Positions 19,006 to 27,247 are shown, numbered from the stretch's first letter. The stretch is 35,697 nucleotides of DNA from an uncultured Mucilaginibacter sp. (GCA_903915155.1 CAIWRU010000076.1:1-35697), one strand, 5' to 3'. The notes: generated by a model from the letters alone, not told the origin. Translations and numbers: made by a program.

Positions 19006-20241
19006 ATGAATAAACCTATTACACTAAAAATAACGCTTGCATTATTTTTTGTAATTATTTGCCAGTTAACTTTACGAGCACAGGACACAACTAAGAAGAT
19101 GATTCTGGTTGTTAGGCCCGGGCAAACAAACACACCGGCAAGTACTAACCCAGCAAATTCTTCTACCCCAGGCCAGGCAACAACAGTGGTTATTCCTGAC
19201 AATACAGTACCAATGCCTGTAAGAACAGCGCCAATGGATCACCCTGTTGTGAAAATGACCAGTCTGCCTAACAAACCGTCAACAGCTGGTATCACCCCTA
19301 ATATACCTACCAAGGTTGCAGCAACTGTTAGCCCGGCAATGGCCCCGCCTGTAAAGGTTTCACCATCAGTTAATTTGGGGGGAGGATCAAGCCCTGCAAA
19401 TTCAGCAGCCGCAAAACCGGCTGTTACCCCTATCAAAACGAACGCTGCAGGCTACACAGCACCAACAACAGCTGAAAGATCAGTTACACCTAGTTTGGTA
19501 CCGCGCAAGGCAACCCCTCCTATAATGGTTCCTGTTAAACCTAGTGAACTGGCAGCAATGAATGCGAATAAGGCAAAAACAGCAGCTAACGGAGGCGCTT
19601 CGGGACCGGCAACCACAGCCGCTGTAGTTACGCCGGTAGTAGTACCTGTAATAGCAGCACCTAAAAAGGATACTGTTGCTGTTGTCACTAAAAAAGATAC
19701 TACAACTAAAAAAGATTCGCTAATAGCTAAAAAGGATACCACTAAAAAAGATTCTCTACTTGCGAAAGCAGATACCAGTAAAAAAGACACGTCAAATACC
19801 GATACAATTGGCTTTCAAAAACAGCGTATAGTGTTTGCCGAGATAGGCGGCCCCGGCCTTGCCATATCGGCCAACTATGACATGCGTGTTCAAATAGGCA
19901 GCAGCAATAAATTATTTGGTTTCCGTGCCGGGGTAGGCTATTTCCAAAGCGGTAATAACTGGGTATTCACCGTTCCTTTGCAGGCAAATTACCTGTATGG
20001 CAAAGACGGTAAATATTTAGAGTTTGGCCTGGGCACCACTTTCCTTGTATCCAGAGGCGATAATTACAGCAGCAAGAACTTCATTTTCGATAATGATACC
20101 GGTTTTATTGCTACCGGCACCATAGGCGTACGTTATGCACCCAACAACAGCCATGTAAACTTTAGGTTGGCCTACGTGCCGATAATTGATAGTGACGGCT
20201 TAGTGAGCATAGGCGGGTTTAGCGTAGGCTATACATTTTAA
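19006..20241 (+). CDS. Exported Pro/Thr/Ala-rich protein with C-terminal barrel-like domain
   Basis: About 411 aa from the ATG at 19006; the start at 18970 would place 12 polar residues before the signal peptide. A signal peptide (ITLALFFVIICQLTLRAQ) is followed by a long low-complexity region (mature part up to about residue 250) rich in Pro, Thr, Ala and Ser, ending with repeats of KKDTT and KKDSL (about 230-265). The last 150 residues (RIVFAEIGGPGLAISANYDM, then YFLEFGLG-like strands and GFSVGYTF at the end) look like an outer-membrane beta-barrel with a terminal aromatic. The linker could cross or tether to peptidoglycan. I do not recognise a named family. Confidence 0.82.
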   Translation: MNKPITLKITLALFFVIICQLTLRAQDTTKKMILVVRPGQTNTPASTNPANSSTPGQATTVVIPDNTVPMPVRTAPMDHPVVKMTSLPNKPSTAGITPNIPTKVAATVSPAMAPPVKVSPSVNLGGGSSPANSAAAKPAVTPIKTNAAGYTAPTTAERSVTPSLVPRKATPPIMVPVKPSELAAMNANKAKTAANGGASGPATTAAVVTPVVVPVIAAPKKDTVAVVTKKDTTTKKDSLIAKKDTTKKDSLLAKADTSKKDTSNTDTIGFQKQRIVFAEIGGPGLAISANYDMRVQIGSSNKLFGFRAGVGYFQSGNNWVFTVPLQANYLYGKDGKYLEFGLGTTFLVSRGDNYSSKNFIFDNDTGFIATGTIGVRYAPNNSHVNFRLAYVPIIDSDGLVSIGGFSVGYTF

Positions 20242-20265
20242 TCATCACAATCATAATATTATAAA

Positions 20266-20289
20266 AAGCCCTGCATTATAGCAGGGCTT
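20266..20289 (+). terminator. Terminator-like hairpin after the 19006 gene
   Basis: A perfect 9-bp stem (aagccctgc 20266-20274 with gcagggctt 20281-20289) and 6-base loop, 24 bases after the stop. Only a weak T-run follows (ttgctatttta), so strength is uncertain. Confidence 0.7.
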
Positions 20290-20321
20290 GTTGCTATTTT
20301 AGTGGTTTATTCAAACCCTTG

Positions 20322-21293
20322 ATGAGATTAAAATTACTTGTTTTAACTGCCCTTTTATTTACCGGCATAAGTGTATTCGCGCAATCGCACAGCAACGAGA
20401 TGGGCGCGCAAACCGATAACGATTCTTACCTGCTGCAAGGTTCGGACAGGTATTATACCGATGGCTTTTTCATGTACTTCAGGCACGCGCTTGCCGTAAG
20501 CGATAACAGTAACCTGCAAAATAAAGTACTTGGGTTTGAGTTTGGTCAAAAGATATTCAACCCGCAATCAGGTAGTATAGTTAATTTACAGGGTGTTGAT
20601 GACCCAAAACTGGTCGACCGCCCTTTTGCTGCTTATTTATATATCGGCTCAACATTAAACTTTTTATATAGTAACGAAAGCAATTTAAAACTGAGCGCAC
20701 AAATAGGCATAGTTGGCCCTAATGCGTTTGGCAAACAGGTGCAGGACTTTGTACATGATAATTTCGGTTTTTACCACCCCAGCGGCTGGGAATATCAAAT
20801 AGCTAATAATGCAGAGCTAAACTTATCAGCCGAATATAATAAACTGATAGCCCGTACCACTGCTGTTGATGTTTCATTCACTAGTTATGTAAATATTGGC
20901 AATGGCTTTAGCGGTGCAGGTTTTGGCCCCCTGTTAAGGCTGGGGAACTTTAACCAGTTATTCAATTCGGTAAGTACACAAAGCAGCGCCATTAAGAAAA
21001 GCAAAACAACAGCTTTGCATGAGCATGAACTATTCTTTTACTACAAGCCGCAAATAAACTACGTAGCATATGATGCCACCATACAGGGCGGCTTGTTTAC
21101 TGCGCGCAGCACGAATAGCCAGGAAATTACATTAGACAAGGAACCTTTTATTTTAAGCAACCAGTTGGGTGTGGCATTCAGCACCAGCCGGTTTGTGTTT
21201 GACATAGCCGCCATATTCCATACCAAAGATGTGAAGGAAATGGTTGATGCGCACCAGTGGGGTAGTGTTACGGGGTTGTATAGGTTTAAGTAG
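20322..21293 (+). CDS. LpxR-like lipid A 3'-O-deacylase (DUF2219)
   Basis: A 323-aa outer-membrane protein. The ATG at 20322 is preferred over the TTG immediately before it. Signal peptide at 1-20 (ending VFAQ). The LpxR pattern is visible: the mature N-terminus has a DNDSYLL strand with Asn/Asp catalytic candidates, then RYYTDGFFMYFR, the DRPFAAYLYIGS segment, and GIVGPNAFGKQVQDFVHDNFG with a conserved His. In Salmonella LpxR, Asn, Asp, Thr/Ser and His residues in these places form the active site. Expected to trim the 3' acyloxyacyl chain of lipid A in the outer leaflet. Subfamily members in this phylum are not well characterised, so substrate is inferred. Confidence 0.85.
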   Translation: MRLKLLVLTALLFTGISVFAQSHSNEMGAQTDNDSYLLQGSDRYYTDGFFMYFRHALAVSDNSNLQNKVLGFEFGQKIFNPQSGSIVNLQGVDDPKLVDRPFAAYLYIGSTLNFLYSNESNLKLSAQIGIVGPNAFGKQVQDFVHDNFGFYHPSGWEYQIANNAELNLSAEYNKLIARTTAVDVSFTSYVNIGNGFSGAGFGPLLRLGNFNQLFNSVSTQSSAIKKSKTTALHEHELFFYYKPQINYVAYDATIQGGLFTARSTNSQEITLDKEPFILSNQLGVAFSTSRFVFDIAAIFHTKDVKEMVDAHQWGSVTGLYRFK

Positions 21294-21330
21294 GTTTAGA
21301 GATTGGAGGTTAGTGGTTAGAGATTAGTTG
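21294..21330. repeat. Short tandem repeat at the lpxR-like gene 3' end
   Basis: Directly after the stop codon, degenerate units of the form tttagagatt, ggaggttag, tggttagagattag follow each other. The unit is close to that of the hairpin at 11891. No mirrored second arm is visible here. Confidence 0.6.
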
Positions 21331-21347
21331 AAAAAATTATTCTTGAC

Positions 21348-21512
21348 TTATCGCACTCCCTGTAACTCATTTAAGAATTCATTTGCATCCTGTAGTTCGA
21401 TTTTTCCTTCCTTATACAATTTTATTTCTGTAGCAGATTTTTTCAGACGACTATAAATTACTTTTTCTAAATTATTTAAAAGTCTTTTTGTTGATTTCTG
21501 ATGTCTTGTCAT
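21348..21512 (-). CDS. Small ORF, 54 aa, possibly an orphan antitoxin-like protein
   Basis: Starts MTRHQKSTKRLLNNLEKVIY and ends NEFLNELQGVR; translated by hand. It has an all-helical, basic N-terminus and an acidic C-terminus with IKLYKEGKIELQDANEFL. That style resembles small antitoxins of Bacteroidota, but I cannot name a family and no toxin lies beside it. Support for being real: an exact TAAATTTG promoter box 5 bases upstream, codon use that looks protein-like, and the gap of about 350 bases that would otherwise be empty. It may also be a remnant of a lost toxin-antitoxin pair. Confidence 0.5.
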   Translation of the reverse strand: MTRHQKSTKRLLNNLEKVIYSRLKKSATEIKLYKEGKIELQDANEFLNELQGVR

Positions 21513-21517
21513 TATAA

Positions 21518-21525
21518 CAAATTTA
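21518..21525 (-). promoter_or_regulatory. -7 promoter box of the 54-aa ORF
   Basis: TAAATTTG on the minus strand is an exact consensus word and ends 5 bases before the ATG at 21512. A leaderless or near-leaderless mRNA would result. Confidence 0.45.
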
Positions 21526-21551
21526 CAAATTTCTTCAAATAAGAAAATACA

Positions 21552-21600
21552 CCAGACATAGACTTACGAAGTTTTAAAAACTTCATAAGCCTATATCTGG
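21552..21600. terminator. Dispersed palindrome, probable terminator of the DEAD-box helicase gene
   Basis: A nearly perfect inverted repeat (arms 21552-21575 and 21576-21600) with core acttacgaagtttt and its complement. It lies 48 bases after the helicase stop. The same core recurs at 26804-26837, so it is a dispersed repeat, not a unique terminator. Confidence 0.75.
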
Positions 21601-21647
21601 CTGAACAAACACAAATAAATTCTACTGGTTAAGGCTTTTATGCTCCT

Positions 21648-22934
21648 CTACTGCGGCTTAGGCCCCTGGCTGGGTTTACCGCCGCTCTGGTTGCGGTTTT
21701 TGTTGCCATCGCCGGAACGTCCTCCCGGTCTCCTATTATTACCACCGCCCCTATTTCTATTACCGCCGCCATCGCGTTTGCCGGGGGCCATTTTTATAAG
21801 GGTTGGGTCGCCTAATGATTCTGGCAAGGGCACACGCCTCACCTCACGGTCGATCATCTCCTCAATATTTTTCAGTTTGCGCTGGTCGCGATCGTTCACA
21901 AAAGTTATGGCTGTACCTGTAGTTTCAGCACGGGCAGTACGACCAATGCGGTGAATATAATCTTCAGGATCCGATGGCACATCGTAATTTACCACCAGGT
22001 CAATCCCCTCTACATCAATACCACGCGATAAGGCATCGGTACCTATAATCACAGGCACCTGGCGGTTCTTGAATTTTAGCAGTATTTCTTCCCTCTCGGT
22101 TTGTTCCAGGTCGGAGTGAAAAGCATTTACCTTTATATGCGCCGATTTAAGCTGTTTGTAAACTTCTTTTACCTTGTCTTTGGTTGATGCGAATATGATG
22201 GTACTTACATAAGCGCCATCTTTCAATATCAATTCTAACAGGCCAAGTTTCTGATGATCGTTAACCAAATATACCTGTTGATCGATACCAACTGCGGGTT
22301 GCGATATGGCTATATTTATCTGCTCAGGGTTATGCAATACGCTTTTCGCCATGTTGCGTATGCGCCCCGGCATGGTGGCCGAAAACAACAGCGTTTGCCT
22401 TTGTTTTGGCAGGTAGCTAATGATGCGCATAATATCATCGCTGAAACCCATGTCGAGCATACGATCTGCCTCATCAAGCACCAAATGTTTTATATGGTTC
22501 AGCTTTAACACGCCCGATGTAAGGTGCGCTATAAGCCTGCCCGGAGTAGCTATAATAATATTTACATTATTTTGGATGCCGCGGCGCTGCTGTTCATATA
22601 CAATACCATCGCCACCGCCAAAAACCGCTATGGAACTTATGCCGGTAAAATAGGCTAATCCTTCTACCTGCTGGTCTATCTGCTGTGCAAGTTCGCGGGT
22701 GGGAGTTAATATAAGCGTGGTAGTTTTTTCTTCGTGGTTTTGGGTTATCAGGTTTAAAATGGGCAGCAAAAATGCTCCCGTTTTACCGGTACCTGTTTGC
22801 GCGCAGGCGATAAGATCGCCGCCTTTTAAAATAGCCGGGATGGCCATTTCCTGTATAGGGGTTGGCGTGGTGTAGCCCATGCTCAAAACGCCTTCTAATA
22901 AATGCTCGTTAAAGTTAAAATCCTGGAATGTCAC
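21648..22934 (-). CDS. DEAD-box ATP-dependent RNA helicase (RhlE-like)
   Basis: About 428 aa from the GTG at 22934 (start MTFQDFNF); the TTG at 22958 only adds eight residues that lack helicase pattern. It unwinds RNA in ribosome assembly or decay. Motifs in order: Q motif (TTPTPIQEMAIP), Walker A AQTGTGKTGAF (about 45-55), PTRELAQQ, GG, TPGRL, LDEADRMLDMGF (motif II), SAT, the C-terminal ATDALSRGID-like motif (GTDALSRGIDVEG) and HRIGRTARAE. The tail from about 375 is basic and rich in Gly, Asn and Arg (GGGNRNRGGG), an RNA-binding tail common in cold-responsive RhlE proteins. Confidence 0.95.
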   Translation of the reverse strand: MTFQDFNFNEHLLEGVLSMGYTTPTPIQEMAIPAILKGGDLIACAQTGTGKTGAFLLPILNLITQNHEEKTTTLILTPTRELAQQIDQQVEGLAYFTGISSIAVFGGGDGIVYEQQRRGIQNNVNIIIATPGRLIAHLTSGVLKLNHIKHLVLDEADRMLDMGFSDDIMRIISYLPKQRQTLLFSATMPGRIRNMAKSVLHNPEQINIAISQPAVGIDQQVYLVNDHQKLGLLELILKDGAYVSTIIFASTKDKVKEVYKQLKSAHIKVNAFHSDLEQTEREEILLKFKNRQVPVIIGTDALSRGIDVEGIDLVVNYDVPSDPEDYIHRIGRTARAETTGTAITFVNDRDQRKLKNIEEMIDREVRRVPLPESLGDPTLIKMAPGKRDGGGNRNRGGGNNRRPGGRSGDGNKNRNQSGGKPSQGPKPQ

Positions 22935-22989
22935 TGTTCTTTTTAGGTGAGGCGGCAAGATAGGAAAAAATGTCGGCCTTTTTTAAAAT

Positions 22990-23024
22990 CCCTCTCCAAA
23001 GGAAAGGGATATAGGGTGAGGCCG
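22990..23024. repeat. GC-rich REP-like hairpin upstream of the helicase gene
   Basis: ccctctcc (22990-22997) pairs with ggaaaggg (23001-23008) around a 3-base loop, followed by atagggtgaggc. It resembles the repeat in the purA-pabB gap in composition and wording, and separates the CBS gene from the helicase gene. Confidence 0.55.
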
Positions 23025-23030
23025 GGATGA

Positions 23031-23459
23031 TTACGATTGTATATAACTCTTCAAATGCTCAATAGTTTCCAAATGCGTAAGGATGGTTTCGGTAACCAGG
23101 TCATTAATTGAAATTATACCGCACAGGTGGTCGGCGCGGAAAACTGGCAGGTACCTGATATTGGTTTCGCTCATAATGTGCATACAGGTTTCCACCGAGC
23201 TTTCGGGCACTATACGGGGCAGACCGGTACTCATGATTTCGCGCACCATGGTATCCTGAGATGATTTGCCCTGCAAAATTACCTTACGGGCGTAATCGCG
23301 TTCGGTAAGCAAACCCAGGTATTCGCCATCCTCGGTAACTACTACTGACCCGATGTTTTTATCGTCCATTAGTCTTAGCGCGTCTAAAACGGTAGTATCA
23401 GCTTCAATAGTAATAACGCTAACACCTTTTCTGTTAAGAATATCAGATACTTTTTTCAT
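23031..23459 (-). CDS. Tandem CBS-domain protein
   Basis: A 142-aa protein made almost only of two CBS domains: residues 1-62 (VSDILNRKGVSVITIEADT, GSVVVTEDGEYLGLLTERDYARK) and 73-135 (VREIMSTGLPRIVPESSV, IRYLPVFRADHLCGIISINDLV). Such stand-alone CBS pairs bind adenine nucleotides and regulate partner proteins. Nothing in the sequence points to a specific partner, and no catalytic domain is fused. It precedes the helicase gene on the minus strand with a REP-like hairpin between them. Confidence 0.93.
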   Translation of the reverse strand: MKKVSDILNRKGVSVITIEADTTVLDALRLMDDKNIGSVVVTEDGEYLGLLTERDYARKVILQGKSSQDTMVREIMSTGLPRIVPESSVETCMHIMSETNIRYLPVFRADHLCGIISINDLVTETILTHLETIEHLKSYIQS

Positions 23460-23658
23460 AATTCACAGGAAGTTAATTGGTTGCTAATTAGGTTTTATAA
23501 ATATACAAATCATTCGGCCAAAATAAAATACAAGTACGCCATAAAATTTTCAGGTTGCTGTGTATTATTTTTATTGCATGTGCGCACATATTTAAAAAAA
23601 GGCAATATATTTAACGCTGCGGATTTGCTGCATTAGCTTTCCCCTAATTACTACGCAC

Positions 23659-24360
23659 ATGAAAAAAATCCTTTTAGTAGTTACGACAGTTATGGCCGTA
23701 AGCTTTTCATCTTTCGCCCAAACCAAGAATACTTTAAGCCCCAAAGAAAAAAAAGAAGGCTATAAGCTACTGTTTGATGGCAAAACAACCAAAGGCTGGC
23801 ACGCTTACCTCCTTAAGAATGCAGGCGCATGGCACGTTGTTGATGGCTCGTTACAGCCCGATACTGTTGCTACTACAGGCCAAACCGACCTGGTAACCAA
23901 TAAAGAATACACAAATTATGAGCTAAAGCTCGACTGGAACATACCTGTTGGCGGCAACAGCGGTGTTATTTTCAGCGTACATGAAGACACTACTTACGGT
24001 GCCACTTACCTTACAGGTATGGAAATGCAGGTATTGGATAACATTAAAGCCGAAGACAATAAAAAGGCTAACCATTTGGCAGGCTCGTTGTATGATATGA
24101 TAGCACCTTCGCACCCGGCAAAACCTGCGGGCGAATGGAACTCGATCATCATACGCAAACTTAATGGCCACCTCACCTTCTTTTTAAATGGCAAACAGGT
24201 GGTTGACGTAAAAATAGGCAGCCCTGAATGGACTGCCGCATTACAAAAAAGCAAGTTTAAAAACTGGAAAGGCTTCGCCCAATACCCAACCGGCCGTATT
24301 GCACTGCAATACCATGGCGCTGCAGTGGCTTTCCGCAATATCAGGATAAAGCAATTATAG
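23659..24360 (+). CDS. DUF1080 family exported protein (3-keto-disaccharide hydrolase type)
   Basis: A 233-aa protein with a signal peptide (KKILLVVTTVMAVSFSSFAQ). The DUF1080 laminin-G/jelly-roll pattern is clear: GYKLLFDGKTTKGWHAY, WHVVDGSLQPD, TNKEYTNYELKLDWNIPVGGNSG in segments, then EMQVLDN, GEWNSIIIRKLNGHLTFFLNG and a final ALQYHGAAVAFRNIRIK. The family binds and in several cases hydrolyses 3-keto-glycosides in the periplasm. It starts an operon with a GMC oxidoreductase and its small subunit, which fits a pathway that first oxidises sugars at C3 and then cleaves the ketoglycoside. Confidence 0.9.
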   Translation: MKKILLVVTTVMAVSFSSFAQTKNTLSPKEKKEGYKLLFDGKTTKGWHAYLLKNAGAWHVVDGSLQPDTVATTGQTDLVTNKEYTNYELKLDWNIPVGGNSGVIFSVHEDTTYGATYLTGMEMQVLDNIKAEDNKKANHLAGSLYDMIAPSHPAKPAGEWNSIIIRKLNGHLTFFLNGKQVVDVKIGSPEWTAALQKSKFKNWKGFAQYPTGRIALQYHGAAVAFRNIRIKQL

Positions 24361-24381
24361 GAATTAGATCTTTTTATAAAA

Positions 24382-26118
24382 ATGAGTGATTTACAAATAA
24401 AAAAATCATCAACCGTTTATGATGCGGTAATAGTAGGCTCGGGCGCGGGTGGCGGCATGGCCGGGTATGTGTTGGCCCATGCCGGTTTAAAGGTGTTGAT
24501 GCTGGAAGCCGGCCCGTTTTTCGATCCGGCAAAAAATTCGTCACAACTGAAGTTCCCATGGGAATCACCGCGCAGAGGCGCGAGTACCGATACCCGAAAT
24601 TTTGGTGATTTTGATGCCGCGTTTGGCGGATGGCAACTGGAGGGCGAACCTTACACTACTAAAAATGGCACCGATTTTCAATGGTTCCGCTCGCGTATGC
24701 TTGGTGGTCGCACCAATCACTGGGGGCGTATATCATTACGTATGGGGCCGCAAGACTTTAAACCTACAGATGGTTTAACTGAACCCTGGCCTATTACTTA
24801 TGATGACGTAAAGCCCTTTTATGATAAGGTTGACCGTATGATAGGCGTATTTGGCACGGTTGAAGGACTGGAAAATGAGCCCGACGGCATATTTTTACCA
24901 CCACCTGCGCCAAGGCTAAACGAACTTTATATTAAAAAAGGCGCTATAAAAGCGGGTGTTACAACCATCTCGGGCCGGGGTTCGGTTTTAACCGAGGCCC
25001 TGCCGAATAATAAAGATCGCGGTGCATGTTTCTTTTGCGGACAATGCGGCAGAAGCTGCAAAATATACGGCGATTTTTCATCATCATCATGTTTGGTTAT
25101 CCCGGCTTTAAAAACTGGTAATTTAACGCTTATTACCAACGCCATGGTGCGCGAGGTATTAACTGATGATGAAGGCTTGGCAACGGGTGTATCCTACATC
25201 AACAAAGATGATATGCAGGAGTACCAGGTAAAAGGCAAAATAGTGATACTTGGCGCAAGTGCCGGAGAATCTGCACGTTTGTTGCTTAACTCAAAATCAA
25301 CCAAGCACCCCGGCGGTTTAGCTAACAGCAGCGGCGTGGTGGGCAAATATTTACATGATTCAACCGGCTCGGGTGCTGGTGGCTGGCTGCCACAACTGAT
25401 GGACCGCAAACGCTATAACGAGGATGGTGTAGGCAGTGTGCATATCTATTCGCCATGGTGGCTGGGCAAAAAGAAGCTTGATTTCCCGCGCGGCTACCAT
25501 ATTGAATACGGCGGCGGGCTGCATATGCCGGGCTATGGCTCTACCGATGGTATAGAAACTATGAACGGCCGTGTACCTGGTCGCGATGGAAAAATGAAGG
25601 AAGCAGGTGGTTTTGGTGCAGGCTTAAAAGATGATTATCGCCGTTTTTATGGCGTAAGCTTTGGAATGGCCGGACGTGGTACGGCCATTGCCCGCGAAGA
25701 TAATTATTGCGAGATAGACCCCGATGTAGTTGATAAATTTGGCATTCCTGTTTTGCGTTTCCATTACAAATGGGCCGCTGAAGAAATTAAACAGGCCAAG
25801 CACATGCAGGATACGTTCCAGGAAATTATGCACAATATGGGCGCTATAGCCGATGCCCCGCAAGGGCCGGAAACTAATTATGGCTTGCAGGCACCCGGTG
25901 TAATTATACACGAAGTTGGTACCGTGCGTATGGGCGATGATCCTAAAAAATCAGCCTTGAACAAATTTTGCCAGGCGCATGATTGTAATAACTTATTTGT
26001 GGTTGATGCTGGTCCGTTTGTACAACAAGGCGATAAAAACGCCACCTGGACCATACTGGCATTAAGCATGCGTACAGCCGAATATATATTAGCACAAAGA
26101 AAAAAATTGAACGTTTAA
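24382..26118 (+). CDS. GMC-family FAD oxidoreductase with Cys-rich motif (probable glycoside/sugar dehydrogenase)
   Basis: A 578-aa FAD enzyme. The dinucleotide motif VIVGSGAGGGMAGY (about 17-30) and LMLEAGPFFDP are typical. The GMC C-terminal site is present with catalytic His in HEVGTVRMGDD and Asn in the following DKNATWTILAL. A notable motif C-x2-C-x2-C-x3-C spans residues 216-226 (CFFCGQCGRSC), with another Cys at 237; similar clusters occur in Bacteroidota homologues and in FAD sugar dehydrogenases that hold an iron-sulfur centre. No signal peptide is visible, so export would have to happen with the Tat-signal-bearing small subunit encoded 19 bases downstream. The likely reaction is oxidation of a sugar, possibly at C3. 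Confidence 0.9.
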   Translation: MSDLQIKKSSTVYDAVIVGSGAGGGMAGYVLAHAGLKVLMLEAGPFFDPAKNSSQLKFPWESPRRGASTDTRNFGDFDAAFGGWQLEGEPYTTKNGTDFQWFRSRMLGGRTNHWGRISLRMGPQDFKPTDGLTEPWPITYDDVKPFYDKVDRMIGVFGTVEGLENEPDGIFLPPPAPRLNELYIKKGAIKAGVTTISGRGSVLTEALPNNKDRGACFFCGQCGRSCKIYGDFSSSSCLVIPALKTGNLTLITNAMVREVLTDDEGLATGVSYINKDDMQEYQVKGKIVILGASAGESARLLLNSKSTKHPGGLANSSGVVGKYLHDSTGSGAGGWLPQLMDRKRYNEDGVGSVHIYSPWWLGKKKLDFPRGYHIEYGGGLHMPGYGSTDGIETMNGRVPGRDGKMKEAGGFGAGLKDDYRRFYGVSFGMAGRGTAIAREDNYCEIDPDVVDKFGIPVLRFHYKWAAEEIKQAKHMQDTFQEIMHNMGAIADAPQGPETNYGLQAPGVIIHEVGTVRMGDDPKKSALNKFCQAHDCNNLFVVDAGPFVQQGDKNATWTILALSMRTAEYILAQRKKLNV

Positions 26119-26137
26119 CAGCTCATTATACACAGAT

Positions 26138-26785
26138 ATGAACAGACGTGAATCATTAAAAACACTTGGTATTGGTGCCGTGGCAACGGGCTTACTGGCT
26201 GAAGTTGGATGTAAACCGGGCGCACAAAAACTTGCTGAAGATAACACCGCCCCTGCCGCCAAAGACGCACCGGCTGACCCCAGCCGCCTGCCTAATGAAG
26301 TTGCGCGCGATAAGAAATTGGCGGCCAACAAATTTTTTAACGACCATGAAATGGCAACCATTACCGTTTTGGTTGATATTATTATCCCGAAGGATGAAAA
26401 ATCGGGCAGTGCATCTGACGCTAAAGTGCCCGAGTTTATCGAGTTTATTGTAAACGATATGCCCGATAACCAAACCCCGCTTCGCGGTGGATTGCGCTGG
26501 CTCGACCTGCAATGCCTTAACCGTTATAACGCAACCTTTAGGGAAGCAACATCGGCCCAACAAATAGAAATGGTTACCATGATAGCTTACCCTAAAAAGG
26601 CCAAGCCCGAAATGGCACAGGGCGTGAACTTCTTCAGCCGCCTGCGCGACTTGACTGCCACCGGCTTTTTTACATCTGAAATAGGTGTGAAGGACATTGG
26701 TTTTGTGGGCAACTCGCCTAATAAATGGACGGGAGTGCCTGCCGATGTGCTTAAAGCGCATGGGTTTGCTACTATTTGGGGGTAG
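26138..26785 (+). CDS. Gluconate 2-dehydrogenase subunit 3 family protein, Tat-exported
   Basis: A 215-aa small subunit. The N-terminus NRRESLKTLGIGAVATGLL carries a twin-arginine and a hydrophobic core, followed by EVGCKPG, a possible lipobox with Cys25 (its -3 residue is Glu, so lipidation is uncertain). A linker of Ala/Asp/Pro leads to the subunit-3 domain (FFNDHEMATITVLVDIIIPKD) and a C-terminal PKKAKPE and FFTSEIGVKDIGF region typical of the family. It pairs with the GMC flavoprotein and can carry the folded, signal-less catalytic subunit through the Tat translocon. It ends just before a terminator-like palindrome. Confidence 0.9.
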   Translation: MNRRESLKTLGIGAVATGLLAEVGCKPGAQKLAEDNTAPAAKDAPADPSRLPNEVARDKKLAANKFFNDHEMATITVLVDIIIPKDEKSGSASDAKVPEFIEFIVNDMPDNQTPLRGGLRWLDLQCLNRYNATFREATSAQQIEMVTMIAYPKKAKPEMAQGVNFFSRLRDLTATGFFTSEIGVKDIGFVGNSPNKWTGVPADVLKAHGFATIWG

Positions 26786-26803
26786 ATCATCTCCTAAATG
26801 AAC

Positions 26804-26837
26804 AGACTTACGAAGTTTTTGAAAACTTCGTAAGTCT
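26804..26837. terminator. Bidirectional terminator palindrome between the GMC operon and arfB
   Basis: Perfect 16-bp arms (26804-26819 and 26822-26837, agacttacgaagtttt) with a 2-base loop between two convergent genes. Core shared with 21552-21600. Confidence 0.85.
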
Positions 26838-26845
26838 CTATTCTA

Positions 26846-27247
26846 CTAATCAAACTTCGCTCGGCGGTTTTCCTTCTTGGCCGAATGAATCCTTTTATTT
26901 TCCAACCTTACAGCTTTGGCGGCTTTGCTTACGCTTTTTTTCTTACGCACCATTGGTACGTGCAGGGCATTTGTCAGCAGGTTTACCAGGCGGTCTATCG
27001 CTTTCTGTTTGTTGATGTACTGGCTGCGGTCCTCGTCGCAAATTATCTGTACCAGGCCATCTTTATTAAAGCGTGGCTGCAGCTTCTCGTTTAGTAATGC
27101 TTTCTCATCATCATTAAATAACAGTGAATCATTCACCGAAAATAACAACTCCACCTTGCTCGACACCTTGTTAACATTTTGCCCCCCTTTGCCCCCGCTG
27201 CGCGATGTTTTATAACTTACTTCTTTTTGCAGGGCTTCTTTGTTCAT
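26846..27247 (-). CDS. arfB: Alternative ribosome-rescue factor / peptidyl-tRNA hydrolase ArfB
   Basis: A 133-aa single-domain RF1-like hydrolase that frees stalled ribosomes lacking a stop codon. Seen: the GGQ catalytic motif in SRSGGKGGQNVNKVSSKVEL (Gly21-Gly22-Gln23), the sandwich domain through about residue 95, and a basic C-terminal tail (RKKKSVSKAAKAVRLENKRI) that enters the mRNA channel in known ArfB. No domain 1 or 2 of full release factors is present, which excludes prfA/prfB. Convergent with the GMC operon across a palindromic terminator. Confidence 0.94.
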   Translation of the reverse strand: MNKEALQKEVSYKTSRSGGKGGQNVNKVSSKVELLFSVNDSLLFNDDEKALLNEKLQPRFNKDGLVQIICDEDRSQYINKQKAIDRLVNLLTNALHVPMVRKKKSVSKAAKAVRLENKRIHSAKKENRRAKFD

